The notes below the pieces were generated by a model. The model ran no database searches. It was not told where the DNA came from and saw nothing but the letters and a program-made list of their open reading frames with translations. Positions 7,035-18,549 of a stretch of DNA of 64,000 nt are shown here, piece by piece; position 1 is the stretch's first letter, and every line of letters starts with the position of its first letter. The position numbers and the translations under genes are program-made. The stretch is from Psychroflexus tropicus DSM 15496 (lineage in GTDB: Bacteria > Bacteroidota > Bacteroidia > Flavobacteriales > Flavobacteriaceae): positions 78,332-142,331 of the forward strand of contig NZ_KB905344.1 of NCBI RefSeq assembly GCF_000378765.1, written 5' to 3'.

Positions 7035-7072
7035 GGTTTAGACCACAAGATATAGTCTTGTAGGTCTAAACC
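7035..7072 (+). terminator. Hairpin between rplL and rpoB, probable attenuator
   Basis: GGTTTAGACC (7035-7044) pairs perfectly with GGTCTAAACC (7063-7072), and AAGA/TCTT inside the loop can also pair. Only a short ATTTT follows, so it is probably a partial terminator or processing site setting the ratio of ribosomal protein to polymerase mRNA. The rest of the gap to rpoB (7073-7169) shows nothing else clear. Confidence 0.65.
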
Positions 7073-7169
7073 ATTTTGCGTATCTATACGCGACGTGTTT
7101 ATTTTACTTTTTATAAGTTAATATTGCTGATGAATTTTTTAAAATTCTAAGCATTAAAATCTTTCTTAG

Positions 7170-10100
7170 ATGTTAGCAATGCATAATGAACGAATTAGTT
7201 TTTCTTCCGTACAAAACAAGCCAGATTATCCAGATTTCTTGGATATTCAAGTAAAATCCTTCCAGGATTTTTTCCAGCTTGAAACGAAACCAGAAGAAAG
7301 ATCCAATGAAGGTTTATACAATACCTTCCAAGAGAATTTCCCAATTACAGACACCAGAAATCAGTTTGTACTTGAATTTTTAGATTACTTTGTAGATCCT
7401 CCCCGTTACTCTATTCAGGAATGTATCGAAAGAGGTCTTACCTACAGTGTGCCGCTTAAGGCAAGATTAAAACTTTACTGTACCGATCCAGAACATGAGG
7501 ATTTCGAAACGATCGTGCAGGATGTATATTTAGGAACTATTCCTTACATGACTCCAAGTGGTACGTTTGTGATTAATGGCGCAGAACGAGTCGTAGTTTC
7601 TCAATTACACAGATCTCCGGGTGTGTTCTTTGGCCAGTCTTTTCATGCCAACGGCACCAAGTTATACTCAGCCCGAGTCATTCCTTTTAAAGGGTCTTGG
7701 ATTGAATTTGCTACAGATATCAACTCGGTGATGTACGCCTACATCGATAGAAAGAAAAAATTACCTGTCACTACACTTTTCAGAGCTATTGGCTTTGAAA
7801 GGGACAAAGATATTTTAGAGATCTTCGACCTTGCTGAAGAAGTTAAGGTATCTAAAACCGGTTTGAAAAAATACTTAGGCAGAAAGTTAGCAGCTAGAGT
7901 ATTGAATACATGGTATGAAGATTTTGTGGATGAAGATACCGGTGAAGTTGTTTCGATTGAAAGAAACGAAATTGTACTCGACCGTGATACTATTTTAGAG
8001 AAAGATCATATAGAAGAAATCTTAGAAACTGGATCAAAAACCATCTTACTTCATAAAGAAGATAATTTGACTGGGGACTATGCTATTATCTACAACACTC
8101 TACAAAAAGACCCTACTAACTCAGAAAAAGAGGCAGTAGAGCATATATACAGACAATTACGTAATGCTGAGCCGCCTGATGAAGAAACAGCGAGAGGTAT
8201 TATTGATAAATTATTCTTTTCGGATCAACGTTACAACTTAGGTGAAGTAGGTCGTTACAGAATGAATAAGAAATTAGGACTTGATATCAGCATGGACAGT
8301 AAGGTTTTGACCAAGCTAGACATCATTACGATCATCAAGTACCTTATTGAATTAGTGAATTCCAAAGCAGAAGTCGATGATATTGATCACCTGTCCAACC
8401 GACGTGTTAGAACCGTAGGTGAGCAATTATCTCAACAATTCGGTGTTGGTCTAGCCAGAATGGCAAGAACCATAAGAGAGCGAATGAACGTAAGAGATAA
8501 TGAGGTCTTCACACCAATTGACTTGATTAATGCAAAGACCTTGTCTTCAGTTATTAATTCATTCTTTGGAACCAACCAGTTGTCTCAGTTTATGGATCAA
8601 ACCAATCCATTGGCAGAGCTAACTAACAAAAGAAGACTTTCTGCTCTCGGGCCTGGTGGTTTATCCAGAGAAAGAGCAGGTTTCGAGGTTCGTGATGTTC
8701 ACTATACTCACTACGGAAGACTTTGCCCTATTGAAACTCCTGAAGGACCAAACATTGGTTTGATTTCTTCAATGTCGGTTTATGGAAAAGTCAACAATAT
8801 GGGATTCATCGAAACTCCATATCGAAAGGTTGAAAATGGAAAAATTGATTTTGAATCCGATCCACTATACCTTTCTGCTGAAGAAGAAGAAAATAAATTA
8901 ATAGCACAGGCTAATATTCCTATAGATAAGGATGGTACAATGACTTCAGAACGTGTTATTGCGCGTATGGAAGGTGACTTCCCAGTCGTAGATCCTAAAG
9001 AAGTAGATTATATTGACGTTGCACCAAATCAGATTTCATCGATTTCAGCTTCTTTGATTCCGTTCCTGGAACATGACGATGCTAACCGTGCCTTGATGGG
9101 ATCTAACATGATGCGTCAGGCGCTTCCATTGTTAAGAGTTGATGCTCCAATCGTCGGTACAGGATTAGAAAGAAGAGTAGCTCAGGATTCCAGAGTATTA
9201 ATCAATGCTGAAGGTGAAGGTACTGTAAAGTACGTGGATGCCAGAAAAATTGTTATTGATTACGATAGAACTGATAACCAAAGATTGGTCAGTTTTGACG
9301 ATGATGACAAGACATATGATTTGATTAAATTCAGAAAAACCAATCAGGGTTCTACAATCAACCTAAAGCCAATCGTACGTGTTGGCGATAGAGTGACCAA
9401 AGGACAAGTCCTCTGTGAAGGCTATGCGACAGATAATGGTGAGCTAGCTTTAGGTAGAAATATGAAAGTGGCATTTATGCCATGGAAAGGTTACAACTTC
9501 GAGGATGCTATTGTGATTTCAGAGCGTGTGGTCAAAGATGACCTTTTGACGTCTGTTCACATCGATGAGTACTCTTTAGAAGTAAGAGATACGAAACTTG
9601 GTAATGAAGAATTAACCGCTGATATTCCAAACGTTTCAGAAGAGTCTACAAAAGACTTGGATGAGCATGGTATGATCAGAATTGGTGCTGAAATCAAGCC
9701 AGGTGATATTCTTATCGGTAAGATCACACCAAAAGGTGAAAGCGATCCAACCCCAGAAGAAAAATTACTGAGAGCGATTTTTGGTGATAAAGCTGGTGAT
9801 GTTAAAGATGCTTCTTTAAAAGCCTCGCCATCACTTAATGGTGTTGTTATAGATAAGAAATTATTTACAAGAGCGGTTAAGGATAAGCGTAAAAGAGCTC
9901 AGGATAAGCAAGAAATTGATGCACTTGAAGCTAAATATCAGGTGAAGTTTGAAGAACTCAGAAACCGATTAATCGAAAAATTATTTGGTATTGTGGGTGG
10001 TAAGACTGCACAAGGTGTTCAAAATGATTTAGGAGAAGATACTTTACCTAAAGGTAAGAAGTATACCCTAAAAATGTTGAATTCTGTAGAAGACTTCAGC

Positions 10101-10982
10101 CACTTAACTAAAGGAACCTGGACGACCGATAAGGAAACCAATGCTCTTGTAGCAGATTTGTTACACAACTACAAGATCAAACAAAACGATCTTCAGGGTA
10201 ACCTTAGAAGAGAGAAATTTACCATTACCGTTGGAGATGAATTACCATCTGGTATTTTAAAACTCGCTAAGATTTACGTAGCTAAGAAACGTAAGTTGAA
10301 AGTGGGTGATAAAATGGCAGGACGTCACGGTAACAAAGGTATTGTAGCCAAAATCGTAAGAGAGGAAGACATGCCATTCTTAGATGATGGAACTCCGGTA
10401 GATATCGTATTGAATCCACTAGGTGTACCATCACGTATGAATATCGGTCAGATTTATGAAACTGTACTGGGATGGGCTGGACAAAAATTAGGTAGAAAAT
10501 TTGCTACTCCAATTTTTGATGGTGCTACCTTAGATCAGATCAACGAATTGACAGATGAAGCAGGAATTCCAAGATTTGGCCACACTTATCTATATGATGG
10601 TGGAACTGGTGAACGTTTCGATCAGCCAGCAACAGTTGGTGTGATTTATATGTTGAAACTAGGACATATGATCGAAGATAAAATGCACGCCAGATCAATT
10701 GGACCATACTCGTTGATCACGCAGCAACCTCTTGGTGGTAAAGCTCAGTTTGGTGGACAGCGTTTTGGTGAAATGGAGGTTTGGGCACTTGAAGCTTATG
10801 GTGCTTCTGCAACCTTGAGAGAGATCCTAACCGTTAAGTCTGATGACGTTATCGGTAGAGCCAAAACTTACGAAGCTATCGTGAAAGGTGAGCCAATGCC
10901 AGAACCAGGATTGCCAGAATCTTTCAATGTATTGATGCATGAATTGAAAGGTTTAGGACTAGATATCAGATTAGAAGAGTAA
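7170..10982 (+). CDS. rpoB: DNA-directed RNA polymerase subunit beta
   Basis: Catalytic beta subunit of RNA polymerase (1270 residues). The N-terminal [19 protein letters not shown], the rifampicin-pocket region ([11 protein letters not shown], near residues 473-483) and the C-terminal [20 protein letters not shown] region are all recognisable. Residue 486 is Asn where E. coli His526 and most bacteria have His; substitutions there are known to lower rifampicin sensitivity. I kept the ATG at 7170, giving [13 protein letters not shown], similar to relatives. Downstream rpoC is 68 bases away, with a small hairpin between. Confidence 0.98.
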   Translation: MLAMHNERISFSSVQNKPDYPDFLDIQVKSFQDFFQLETKPEERSNEGLYNTFQENFPITDTRNQFVLEFLDYFVDPPRYSIQECIERGLTYSVPLKARLKLYCTDPEHEDFETIVQDVYLGTIPYMTPSGTFVINGAERVVVSQLHRSPGVFFGQSFHANGTKLYSARVIPFKGSWIEFATDINSVMYAYIDRKKKLPVTTLFRAIGFERDKDILEIFDLAEEVKVSKTGLKKYLGRKLAARVLNTWYEDFVDEDTGEVVSIERNEIVLDRDTILEKDHIEEILETGSKTILLHKEDNLTGDYAIIYNTLQKDPTNSEKEAVEHIYRQLRNAEPPDEETARGIIDKLFFSDQRYNLGEVGRYRMNKKLGLDISMDSKVLTKLDIITIIKYLIELVNSKAEVDDIDHLSNRRVRTVGEQLSQQFGVGLARMARTIRERMNVRDNEVFTPIDLINAKTLSSVINSFFGTNQLSQFMDQTNPLAELTNKRRLSALGPGGLSRERAGFEVRDVHYTHYGRLCPIETPEGPNIGLISSMSVYGKVNNMGFIETPYRKVENGKIDFESDPLYLSAEEEENKLIAQANIPIDKDGTMTSERVIARMEGDFPVVDPKEVDYIDVAPNQISSISASLIPFLEHDDANRALMGSNMMRQALPLLRVDAPIVGTGLERRVAQDSRVLINAEGEGTVKYVDARKIVIDYDRTDNQRLVSFDDDDKTYDLIKFRKTNQGSTINLKPIVRVGDRVTKGQVLCEGYATDNGELALGRNMKVAFMPWKGYNFEDAIVISERVVKDDLLTSVHIDEYSLEVRDTKLGNEELTADIPNVSEESTKDLDEHGMIRIGAEIKPGDILIGKITPKGESDPTPEEKLLRAIFGDKAGDVKDASLKASPSLNGVVIDKKLFTRAVKDKRKRAQDKQEIDALEAKYQVKFEELRNRLIEKLFGIVGGKTAQGVQNDLGEDTLPKGKKYTLKMLNSVEDFSHLTKGTWTTDKETNALVADLLHNYKIKQNDLQGNLRREKFTITVGDELPSGILKLAKIYVAKKRKLKVGDKMAGRHGNKGIVAKIVREEDMPFLDDGTPVDIVLNPLGVPSRMNIGQIYETVLGWAGQKLGRKFATPIFDGATLDQINELTDEAGIPRFGHTYLYDGGTGERFDQPATVGVIYMLKLGHMIEDKMHARSIGPYSLITQQPLGGKAQFGGQRFGEMEVWALEAYGASATLREILTVKSDDVIGRAKTYEAIVKGEPMPEPGLPESFNVLMHELKGLGLDIRLEE

Positions 10983-10988
10983 TAGCAA

Positions 10989-11008
10989 TCCCGCTCTAGG
11001 GCGGGATA
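10989..11008 (+). other. Hairpin between rpoB and rpoC
   Basis: ATCCCGC (10989-10995) pairs with GCGGGAT (11002-11008) around a six-base loop. No T run follows, so it is more likely an mRNA processing or stability element than a terminator. Confidence 0.5.
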
Positions 11009-11050
11009 TGTTATCACATTTTATTACAATAATTCTTTAGCACTTGTATT

Positions 11051-14000
11051 ATGACAAGAAATAATGATAAGAATACACAAAAGAGATTTAATCAAATCTC
11101 TATAGGTTTATCTTCTCCAGAAAGTATTCTAGCCGAATCTAGAGGTGAAGTTTTAAAACCTGAAACGATTAACTACAGAACACACAAGCCAGAAAGAGAT
11201 GGATTGTTTTGTGAACGAATTTTTGGCCCAGTCAAAGATTATGAATGTGCTTGTGGGAAATACAAAAGAATACGTTACAAAGGAATTGTTTGTGACCGCT
11301 GTGGAGTTGAAGTTACTGAGAAAAAAGTACGTCGAGACCGCGTTGGACACATCAACTTAGTGGTTCCTGTAGCGCATATTTGGTACTTCAGATCTTTACC
11401 AAATAAAATTGGTTACCTTCTAGGAATTCCTTCTAAGAAGCTCGACATGATTATCTACTATGAAAGATATGTCGTCATTCAACCTGGGGATGCCAAAAAT
11501 GAAGATGGAGAGCCGTTGAAAAAGATGGATTTCTTAACTGAAGAAGAGTATCTAAATATCTTAGATGAACTACCACAGGAAAATCAATACTTAGATGATG
11601 AAGATCCAAACAAATTCATCGCCAAAATGGGTGCTGAATGTTTGTTGGAAATCCTTAAACGTCTTGACTTAGATGAGTTATCTTACGACTTAAGACATAA
11701 AGCTAATAATGAAACCTCTAAGCAAAGAAAAACCGAAGCGCTTAAGCGTCTTCAGGTTGTGGAAGCGCTTAGAGATTCTAAAAATAACAGAGAGAACAAC
11801 CCTGAGTGGATGATCATGAAAGTGATCCCCGTAACTCCACCAGAATTGAGACCTCTTGTACCTTTAGATGGTGGTCGTTTTGCTACTTCAGATTTAAATG
11901 ACCTATATAGAAGAGTCATTATTAGAAACAACCGTTTAAAGCGTTTGATGGAAATCAAAGCTCCTGAAGTCATTCTTAGAAATGAGAAACGTATGCTTCA
12001 GGAATCTGTGGATTCTCTGTTTGATAACACCAGAAAATCTTCTGCAGTTAAAACGGATTCTAACAGACCACTTAAATCACTCTCAGATTCCCTTAAAGGG
12101 AAGCAAGGTCGTTTCAGACAAAACTTACTTGGTAAGCGTGTAGACTATTCTGCTCGTTCTGTCATTGTCGTTGGACCAGAAATGAAAATGTTTGAATGTG
12201 GATTGCCAAAAGACATGGCAGCAGAACTTTACAAGCCTTTCGTAATTCGTAAATTAATTGAGAGAGGTATAGTTAAAACTGTAAAATCTGCTAAGAAAAT
12301 AATAGACAAGAAAGAACCTGTAGTATGGGATATCTTGGAGAATGTATTGAAAGGACATCCAGTTCTTTTAAACAGAGCTCCAACTCTTCACAGACTGGGT
12401 ATACAAGCTTTCCAGCCAAAGTTAATTGAAGGAAAAGCTATCCAGTTGCACCCTTTAGTGTGTACTGCATTTAATGCCGATTTTGACGGTGACCAGATGG
12501 CTGTTCACCTTCCATTAGGACCAGAAGCTATCTTAGAAGCTCAACTTTTAATGTTAGCCTCCCATTCTATTTTAAATCCGGCTAACGGATCACCTATTAC
12601 TGTACCATCACAGGATATGGTTCTTGGTTTATACTATATGACCAAGCCAAGAAAATCAACAGATGAAGTTGCTGTAAAAGGTGAAGGCCTTAAGTTCTAT
12701 TCTGCTGAAGAAGTAAACATTGCTTACAATGAGAAGAAAGTAGATCTTAATGCGCTGATTACGATCAGAACTAATGATCTGGATGAAGAAGGAAATATTG
12801 TCAAGAAAAATATTGAAACGACAGTTGGACGGGTATTATTCAACGAATCTATTCCAGATAGTGTTGGTTTTATCAACGATGTGATGACCAAAAAAGCACT
12901 GCGTGACGTTATTGCAAAGGTGCTTAAAAAAACCTCTGTGCCTGAAACTGCAGAGTTCCTTGATGAAATCAAAAGCTTAGGATACAACTTCGCCTTTAGA
13001 GGTGGTTTATCTTTCTCTTTAGGTGATATTATTATTCCTGAAGAAAAGCAGACCATGATTGCTGATGCCAACGAACAGGTTGAAGGCATTATCGGTAATT
13101 ATAACATGGGTCTGATCACCAATAACGAACGTTATAATCAGGTGATTGATATATGGACAGCAACGAATGCTAATCTTACCGAATTAGCGATGAAGCGAAT
13201 TCGCGAAGACAAGCAAGGGTTCAACTCCGTATATATGATGCTTGACTCTGGTGCAAGGGGTTCTAAAGAACAAATTCGCCAGTTAACCGGTATGCGTGGA
13301 TTGATGGCCAAGCCTAAAAAATCAACATCTGCAGGTGGAGAGATTATTGAAAACCCAATTCTTTCTAACTTTAAAGAAGGACTTTCGATTTTAGAATACT
13401 TTATCTCTACTCACGGTGCGCGTAAAGGTCTTGCCGATACCGCCTTGAAAACTGCTGATGCTGGTTACCTAACCAGACGTTTGGTAGATGTGTCTCAAGA
13501 TGTCATCGTAAGAGAGGAAGACTGTGGAACCTTAAGAGGTATTGAAGTGTCCGCCTTAAAGAAAAATGATGAAGTAGTTGAAAGCCTTGGAGAACGAATT
13601 GTAGGTAGAACAGCCTTAAACGATGTTGTAGATCCCATTTCTCAGGAGCTTTTAGTTTCTGCTGGAGACGAGATTCATGAAGATGCTGCAGATAAAATTG
13701 AAGCTTCTGCTTTAAATTCTGTTGAAGTACGTTCGCCATTAACCTGTGAAGCTAAACAAGGCATTTGTGTGAAATGTTATGGTAGAAACTTATCGACTAA
13801 TAAAACTGTACAAAGAGGTGAAGCTGTAGGAGTTGTTGCTGCCCAGTCAATTGGTGAGCCAGGTACTCAGCTTACCCTAAGAACCTTCCACGTGGGTGGT
13901 ATCGCCGGTAACATTTCTGAAGAAAATAAATTGGAAGCCAAATTTGATGGTGTAGCAGAAATTGAAGATCTAAAAACTGTTGAAGGTCAAAATAGCGAAG

Positions 14001-15358
14001 GAAAGAAAATTGATATCGTTATTTCAAGGACTTCAGAGGTGAAAATCATCGATAAAAAATCCGGTATTGCTTTAAGTACAAACGTGATTCCTTATGGTTC
14101 AGAATTGATGATTAATCCTGGCGATAAAGTGAAGAAAGGAGATGTCATTTGTAAATGGGATCCATATAATGGGGTTATCATTTCAGAATTCTCTGGTAAA
14201 ATTGAATTTGAAAACATCACTCAAGGTCAAACCTATGAGGTGGAAAGTGATGAGCAAACTGGATTCCAGGAGAAAGTGATTATAGAGTCTAAGAACAAAC
14301 GTAAAATACCGACACTTCATATTAAAAATAATGATGATGAAGTGATGAGATCTTACAATTTACCAGTTGGAGCACACCTAATGGTAGACGATGATGAAGA
14401 GATCAAGATTGGTAAAATTTTAGTGAAGATTCCTAGAAAATCATCAAAAGCTGGTGATATTACTGGAGGTCTACCACGTTTGACAGAGCTTTTTGAAGCG
14501 AGAAATCCTTCAAACCCTGCTGTAGTCAGTGAAATTGATGGTGTGGTATCTTTTGGTAAAATCAAAAGAGGTAACCGTGAGATCATTATAGAATCTAAAT
14601 TAGGTGAAATCAAAAAGTATTTGGTTAAGCTTTCTAATCAGATCTTAGTTCAGGAGAATGACTACGTAAAAGCTGGTATGCCATTATCAGATGGTTCTGT
14701 AACTCCAGAAGATATCTTGAATATTAAAGGCCCAAGCGCTGTTCAACAGTACTTAGTTAATGAGGTTCAGGAAGTCTATAGATTACAAGGAGTACAGATC
14801 AATGATAAACACTTTGAAGTGGTAGTGAGACAAATGATGAGAAAAGTGAAGATTCAGGATTCTGGAGACACTATTTTCTTAGAAAATCAATTGGTTCACA
14901 AAGAAGACTTTATTGAGGAAAACGATAATATTTTTGGTAAAAAGATCGTTGAAGACGCTGGAGACAGCACAACACTTAAGCCAGGACAGATTGTGACTTT
15001 ACGCGAGTTAAGAGATGAAAATTCTATCTTGAAACGTGAAGATAAACAACTGGTCACTGCCAGAGATGCAGAGTCTGCAACAGCAGCTCCAATACTACAA
15101 GGTATTACAAGAGCTTCTCTACAGACTAAATCTTTCATTTCTGCAGCATCTTTCCAAGAGACAACAAAAGTCCTCAACGAAGCAGCTGTTAGCGGTAAGA
15201 TAGATCGTTTGGAAGGCTTGAAAGAGAATGTAATTGTGGGACACAAAATTCCTGCAGGTACTGGTCTTAGAGAGTTTGACGACATCATTGTAGGTTCTAA
15301 AGAAGAACTAGCCAGGATGATGGAGAAGAAACAAGAAGTGAATGTAAACTTTAATTAA
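11051..15358 (+). CDS. rpoC: DNA-directed RNA polymerase subunit beta'
   Basis: Largest polymerase subunit (1435 residues), carrying the active-site magnesium motif NADFDGD (about residues 475-481). The N-terminal zinc ribbon is complete (CACGKY with CDRCGVEV), and so is the second zinc site (CGTL, then [15 protein letters not shown]). The clamp, bridge and trigger regions follow in the normal order. The stop is two bases before the next gene, so DUF3467 is translated from the same message. Confidence 0.98.
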   Translation: MTRNNDKNTQKRFNQISIGLSSPESILAESRGEVLKPETINYRTHKPERDGLFCERIFGPVKDYECACGKYKRIRYKGIVCDRCGVEVTEKKVRRDRVGHINLVVPVAHIWYFRSLPNKIGYLLGIPSKKLDMIIYYERYVVIQPGDAKNEDGEPLKKMDFLTEEEYLNILDELPQENQYLDDEDPNKFIAKMGAECLLEILKRLDLDELSYDLRHKANNETSKQRKTEALKRLQVVEALRDSKNNRENNPEWMIMKVIPVTPPELRPLVPLDGGRFATSDLNDLYRRVIIRNNRLKRLMEIKAPEVILRNEKRMLQESVDSLFDNTRKSSAVKTDSNRPLKSLSDSLKGKQGRFRQNLLGKRVDYSARSVIVVGPEMKMFECGLPKDMAAELYKPFVIRKLIERGIVKTVKSAKKIIDKKEPVVWDILENVLKGHPVLLNRAPTLHRLGIQAFQPKLIEGKAIQLHPLVCTAFNADFDGDQMAVHLPLGPEAILEAQLLMLASHSILNPANGSPITVPSQDMVLGLYYMTKPRKSTDEVAVKGEGLKFYSAEEVNIAYNEKKVDLNALITIRTNDLDEEGNIVKKNIETTVGRVLFNESIPDSVGFINDVMTKKALRDVIAKVLKKTSVPETAEFLDEIKSLGYNFAFRGGLSFSLGDIIIPEEKQTMIADANEQVEGIIGNYNMGLITNNERYNQVIDIWTATNANLTELAMKRIREDKQGFNSVYMMLDSGARGSKEQIRQLTGMRGLMAKPKKSTSAGGEIIENPILSNFKEGLSILEYFISTHGARKGLADTALKTADAGYLTRRLVDVSQDVIVREEDCGTLRGIEVSALKKNDEVVESLGERIVGRTALNDVVDPISQELLVSAGDEIHEDAADKIEASALNSVEVRSPLTCEAKQGICVKCYGRNLSTNKTVQRGEAVGVVAAQSIGEPGTQLTLRTFHVGGIAGNISEENKLEAKFDGVAEIEDLKTVEGQNSEGKKIDIVISRTSEVKIIDKKSGIALSTNVIPYGSELMINPGDKVKKGDVICKWDPYNGVIISEFSGKIEFENITQGQTYEVESDEQTGFQEKVIIESKNKRKIPTLHIKNNDDEVMRSYNLPVGAHLMVDDDEEIKIGKILVKIPRKSSKAGDITGGLPRLTELFEARNPSNPAVVSEIDGVVSFGKIKRGNREIIIESKLGEIKKYLVKLSNQILVQENDYVKAGMPLSDGSVTPEDILNIKGPSAVQQYLVNEVQEVYRLQGVQINDKHFEVVVRQMMRKVKIQDSGDTIFLENQLVHKEDFIEENDNIFGKKIVEDAGDSTTLKPGQIVTLRELRDENSILKREDKQLVTARDAESATAAPILQGITRASLQTKSFISAASFQETTKVLNEAAVSGKIDRLEGLKENVIVGHKIPAGTGLREFDDIIVGSKEELARMMEKKQEVNVNFN

Positions 15359-15360
15359 AC

Positions 15361-15678
15361 ATGAGCGATCAAAACGATAAAAAGCAACAAAAGTTAAACA
15401 TACAGATCGATGATGATGTAGCGCAAGGTATTTATAGTAACCTCGCTATCATCAATCATTCTCAGACTGAATTTGTTTTGGATTTTGTTAATATAATGCC
15501 TGGATCACCTAAGAATAAAGTTCGATCCAGAATCATATTAACTCCTCAGCACGCTAAACGTTTGCTCAAGGCCTTAAATGATAACATTGTTCGTTTTGAG
15601 AAGAGTCAGGGTTCAATTAAAGAACAGGAAAAAACCAATATTCCATTGAATTTTGGTGGACCAACTGGAGAAGCTTAA
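15361..15678 (+). CDS. DUF3467 family protein
   Basis: Small protein of 105 residues that in Bacteroidota regularly follows rpoC. Its function is not established. The visible core is IYSNLAIINHSQTEFVLDFV followed by PGSPKNKVRSRIILTPQHAK and an acidic or polar tail. The start lies two bases after the rpoC stop, so translation is probably coupled, and a strong terminator ends the operon. The context suggests a role linked to transcription; that is inference. Confidence 0.85.
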   Translation: MSDQNDKKQQKLNIQIDDDVAQGIYSNLAIINHSQTEFVLDFVNIMPGSPKNKVRSRIILTPQHAKRLLKALNDNIVRFEKSQGSIKEQEKTNIPLNFGGPTGEA

Positions 15679-15701
15679 CAAAGCAGTTTTATTGGTTTAA
15701 T

Positions 15702-15739
15702 AAAAAGAGCCCCGTCAAATATATTTGACGGGGCTTTTT
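15702..15739. terminator. Bidirectional terminator between rpoC-DUF3467 and yceI
   Basis: GCCCCGTCAAAT (15709-15720) pairs with ATTTGACGGGGC (15723-15734), flanked by A5 on the left and T5 on the right, so it can end both converging transcripts. Confidence 0.92.
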
Positions 15740-15760
15740 GTGTTTACAACAATTCTATAT

Positions 15761-16432
15761 CTATTCAGCTTTGAACGCTTTCAGATCAAACGAAATATTC
15801 ATTTGATCACTCACGAAATTATCTCCTAAATTTTCTATAAAAGATTTGGACATAAATTTGATGCCCCATTCAGTTCTGTCTAACATGATTTCCTCAGAAG
15901 TGAGTATTAGAGAATTATCAGAAGCATTCATAGAAACATCGACTGGGAAAGTGATATTTTTAGAAGTGTCCTTTAAAGTCAAATTACCAGACAACATCAT
16001 TTGACCATTTTTCTCTTCAAGGCCTGTGATTTCAAATTGAGCTTCAGGATATTTGTTGGCATTGAAGAAGTGATCTTCTTTTCCATTAGAGTAACCCATC
16101 AGGTGATCTTCAAGCTTCTTTTTGTCATCCCCTTCAAGATCTTGTACTTCAATACTTGTCATGTCAATGACAATATTGCCACCCTTGAGTTCATCGCCTT
16201 CTACCTGAAGTGTACCTTCAGAAATAGAGACCTGGCCATTGTGCTCTCCTGCAGGCTTTGATCCTACCCAGTTTATTTTAGACTGTTCTACATCTACGTT
16301 GTAAGAAGTAGCAGATGTTGCTTCTACGGTTTCTTTTACCTCTGACGTTTCTGTTTTCTTGTCATTTTTACAACTTAATGCTGTTGCCACAAGTGACAAT
16401 ATCAGCATAGAATTAAGTACTCTTTTCTTCAT
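15761..16432 (-). CDS. YceI-family lipid-binding lipoprotein
   Basis: Member of the YceI/polyisoprenoid-binding family, beta-barrel proteins that bind lipids in the periplasm. The N-terminus MKKRVLNSMLILSLVATALSC is a lipoprotein signal with the lipobox ending in Cys21, followed by a charged spacer rich in Lys, Glu and Thr. The YceI core runs from about NVDVEQSKINWVGSK to the C-terminus. I chose the ATG at 16432 because the longer frame from 16459 adds nine residues ahead of the signal peptide. It is transcribed divergently from grpE. Confidence 0.88.
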   Translation of the reverse strand: MKKRVLNSMLILSLVATALSCKNDKKTETSEVKETVEATSATSYNVDVEQSKINWVGSKPAGEHNGQVSISEGTLQVEGDELKGGNIVIDMTSIEVQDLEGDDKKKLEDHLMGYSNGKEDHFFNANKYPEAQFEITGLEEKNGQMMLSGNLTLKDTSKNITFPVDVSMNASDNSLILTSEEIMLDRTEWGIKFMSKSFIENLGDNFVSDQMNISFDLKAFKAE

Positions 16433-16488
16433 TTTGTGTTTATTTAGGTTTAAAGTCAACTATCCAAAAACATTCCACAATAACCTTA

Positions 16489-16528
16489 TGCCATTATGGC
16501 ACTAATGTTCTTCTGGCAATAGATTTGA
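16489..16528 (+). promoter_or_regulatory. Palindrome and sigma-54-like promoter elements before grpE
   Basis: TGCCATTATGGCA (16489-16501) is a perfect palindrome with one central base. TGGCAATAGATTTGA (16514-16528) resembles the sigma-54 consensus TGGCAC-N5-TTGC, with the correct GG-to-GA spacing but A in place of C at two positions. A TGGCAC lies 17 bases upstream at 16497. Transcription from the second element would start about 12-14 bases before the grpE ATG. Confidence 0.4.
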
Positions 16529-16553
16529 CATATTAGGATTAAAATTGAAAAAT

Positions 16554-17147
16554 ATGAGTGAAGACAATATAAAACCAGAAAATAATCAATCTGCAGAGAC
16601 AGAACAGGCTCATCCAGAGTCTGAGGCACAAACAGAGCAGTCTGAGAATACCACAGATGCTACTGAAGATAATGATAAGGCTCCTGAAGAGGAATTATCT
16701 AAGGAAGAACAACTTCAACGAGAGCTTGATGCTAAAGATGATAAGTACTTAAGGCTTTTTGCTGAATTTGAAAATTATAAACGTAGAACTTCCAAAGAAC
16801 GAATTGAACTCTTCAAGACAGCTGGTCAGGATGTCATGCAATCCATGTTACCCGTTCTAGATGATTTTGATCGAGCAATGATGGAAATTAAAAAATCATC
16901 TGATGAATCTTTGGTTCAGGGTATAGAGCTTATCAACAATAAATTGAGAGAAACGCTCAAAAATAAAGGTCTAGAAGTAATGTCTGTAAGTGCTGGTGAC
17001 ACTTTTGATTCAGATTTACACGAGGCAATTACTCAAATACAAGCCCCTAGTGATGATATGAAAGGTAAAATTATTGATATAGTCGAAAAAGGATACACCT
17101 TAGGAGATAAAATCATTCGTTATCCTAAAGTGGTGACAGGAAAATAA
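16554..17147 (+). CDS. grpE: Nucleotide exchange factor GrpE
   Basis: Releases ADP from DnaK in the DnaK-DnaJ-GrpE chaperone cycle. The first 55 or so residues are acidic and probably disordered; a long coiled-coil helix (about 55-105, containing LRLFAEFENYKRRT) and the C-terminal beta wing (ending RYPKVVTG) follow. At 197 residues it is near the E. coli length. I use ATG 16554 (MSEDNIKP) rather than the TTG three codons upstream. It lies six bases before dnaJ. Confidence 0.96.
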   Translation: MSEDNIKPENNQSAETEQAHPESEAQTEQSENTTDATEDNDKAPEEELSKEEQLQRELDAKDDKYLRLFAEFENYKRRTSKERIELFKTAGQDVMQSMLPVLDDFDRAMMEIKKSSDESLVQGIELINNKLRETLKNKGLEVMSVSAGDTFDSDLHEAITQIQAPSDDMKGKIIDIVEKGYTLGDKIIRYPKVVTGK

Positions 17148-17153
17148 AATACT

Positions 17154-18278
17154 ATGAAAGAAGATTATTACGATATTTTAGGATTATCAAAAGGAGCTTC
17201 CCAGGCTGAAATCAAAAAGGCTTACAGGAAAATGGCGATAAAATACCATCCTGATAAAAACCCAGATGATACCGAAGCTGAAAATAAATTTAAGAAAGCA
17301 GCAGAAGCTTATGAGGTCCTTGGTAATGAAGAAAAACGTCAAAAGTATGACCAGTTTGGTCATGGTGCATTTGATGGTTCACAAGGCTTCGGTGGAGGTG
17401 GAATGAATATGGATGACATCTTTAGCCAATTCGGAGATATCTTTGGTGGTGGCTTTGGAGGTCGAAGTCAAGGGTTTTCCGGTTTCGGAGGTGGCTTTGG
17501 TGGTAGACAACGAGCTAAAGGATCTAATTTAAGAATTCGAGTTAGTCTATCATTGGAAGAAGTCTCTAAAGGTGTTGATAAGAAAGTAAAGGTTTCTCGT
17601 AAGAAAAAGCCGTCAGATACTACATTTAAAACCTGTTCCACTTGTAATGGAACTGGCCAGGTTACTCGAGTAACAAACACAATACTTGGTAGAATGCAAA
17701 CAGCTTCTCCATGTACTAGTTGCTCTGGCTCTGGGCAAATTATTGATAAAAAAGGTCAGGGAACCGATGCTCATGGTTTGAAAATGGAAGAGGAAGCAGT
17801 ATCTATCAAAATTCCCGCTGGAGTAGAAGATGGCATGCAGCTTAAAGTTTCTGGAAAAGGAAATGAACCCGTTGGTGATGGAGTTTCCGGAGATTTAATT
17901 GTGCTTATAGAAGTAAAAGAGCATGAAAACCTTCAACGTGACGGTGAAAATTTACATTATGATCTTTACGTTAGTTACCCTGAAGCAGCTTTAGGAGCCA
18001 GTAAGGAAATTCAGACTGTAAACGGTAAAGTGAGAATTAAGGTAGAGCCAGGTGTGCAAAGTGGAAAAATCCTAAGGTTGAGAAACAAAGGATTACCTAA
18101 CTTAAATGGATTTGGTACAGGGGATCTTTTAGTACATATTAATGTTTGGACTCCTCAAACCTTAAGTAAAGAACAGAAAGAGTTTTTTGAAGACTCCTTA
18201 GGAGATTCTAACTTCGAACCTAACCCTAACAGGTCTGATAAATCTTTCTTTGAAAAAGTAAAAGACATGTTTTCATAA
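17154..18278 (+). CDS. dnaJ: Chaperone DnaJ with a reduced zinc-finger domain
   Basis: Hsp40 co-chaperone that stimulates DnaK ATPase and presents substrates. The J-domain has HPD at 32-34, followed by a Gly/Phe-rich segment (about 75-120). The cysteine-rich domain has only two CXXCXGXG repeats (Cys161/164 and Cys187/190) instead of four. By alignment these are motifs 2 and 3, which form zinc centre II in E. coli; motifs 1 and 4 (centre I) are absent. The C-terminal substrate domains are complete, and the total length is 374 residues. It is in an operon with grpE, followed by two tandem terminators. Confidence 0.95.
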   Translation: MKEDYYDILGLSKGASQAEIKKAYRKMAIKYHPDKNPDDTEAENKFKKAAEAYEVLGNEEKRQKYDQFGHGAFDGSQGFGGGGMNMDDIFSQFGDIFGGGFGGRSQGFSGFGGGFGGRQRAKGSNLRIRVSLSLEEVSKGVDKKVKVSRKKKPSDTTFKTCSTCNGTGQVTRVTNTILGRMQTASPCTSCSGSGQIIDKKGQGTDAHGLKMEEEAVSIKIPAGVEDGMQLKVSGKGNEPVGDGVSGDLIVLIEVKEHENLQRDGENLHYDLYVSYPEAALGASKEIQTVNGKVRIKVEPGVQSGKILRLRNKGLPNLNGFGTGDLLVHINVWTPQTLSKEQKEFFEDSLGDSNFEPNPNRSDKSFFEKVKDMFS

Positions 18279-18308
18279 GTTAGTTAACAAAATATTATAT
18301 ATATTTGA

Positions 18309-18337
18309 ACATCGCTTTTTAAGCGGTGTTTTTCTTT
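18309..18337 (+). terminator. Terminator 1 after dnaJ
   Basis: ACATCGCTT pairs with AAGCGGTGT (one G-U pair) and is followed by TTTTCTTTT. Confidence 0.8.
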
Positions 18338-18354
18338 TACATATCAATTTTTTT

Positions 18355-18385
18355 CCCATCCTAAACTTTGTTTAGGGTGGGTTTT
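18355..18385 (+). terminator. Terminator 2 after dnaJ
   Basis: CCCATCCTAAAC (18355-18366) pairs with GTTTAGGGTGGG (18370-18381), with one G-U pair, and T4 follows. Confidence 0.8.
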
Positions 18386-18487
18386 GTATTTTATGTCCTG
18401 TTGTTTGATTTTCAGGTTGATAGTCAGTTCACTCACCTAAAAGGCTGTTTTTAAGTTATTCTTCCAATATTTAAATTATTCAAAAAA

Positions 18488-18510
18488 GTGATTATGGTAA
18501 ACATAATTAC
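18488..18510. promoter_or_regulatory. Inverted repeat upstream of the NtrC-type regulator
   Basis: GTGATTATG (18488-18496) pairs with CATAATTAC (18502-18510) around five bases, with one G-U mismatch. It lies about 40 bases before the start codon and could be an operator; this rests only on symmetry and position. Confidence 0.3.
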
Positions 18511-18549
18511 TTAAAAATACTCCTATATTTAATTTAAAATAATTCAGCT

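Noticed and set aside
13503-13739. Minus-strand ORF inside rpoC (and many similar ORFs inside other genes)
   Set aside because: These are reading-frame shadows of well-identified genes, with odd composition and no independent support.
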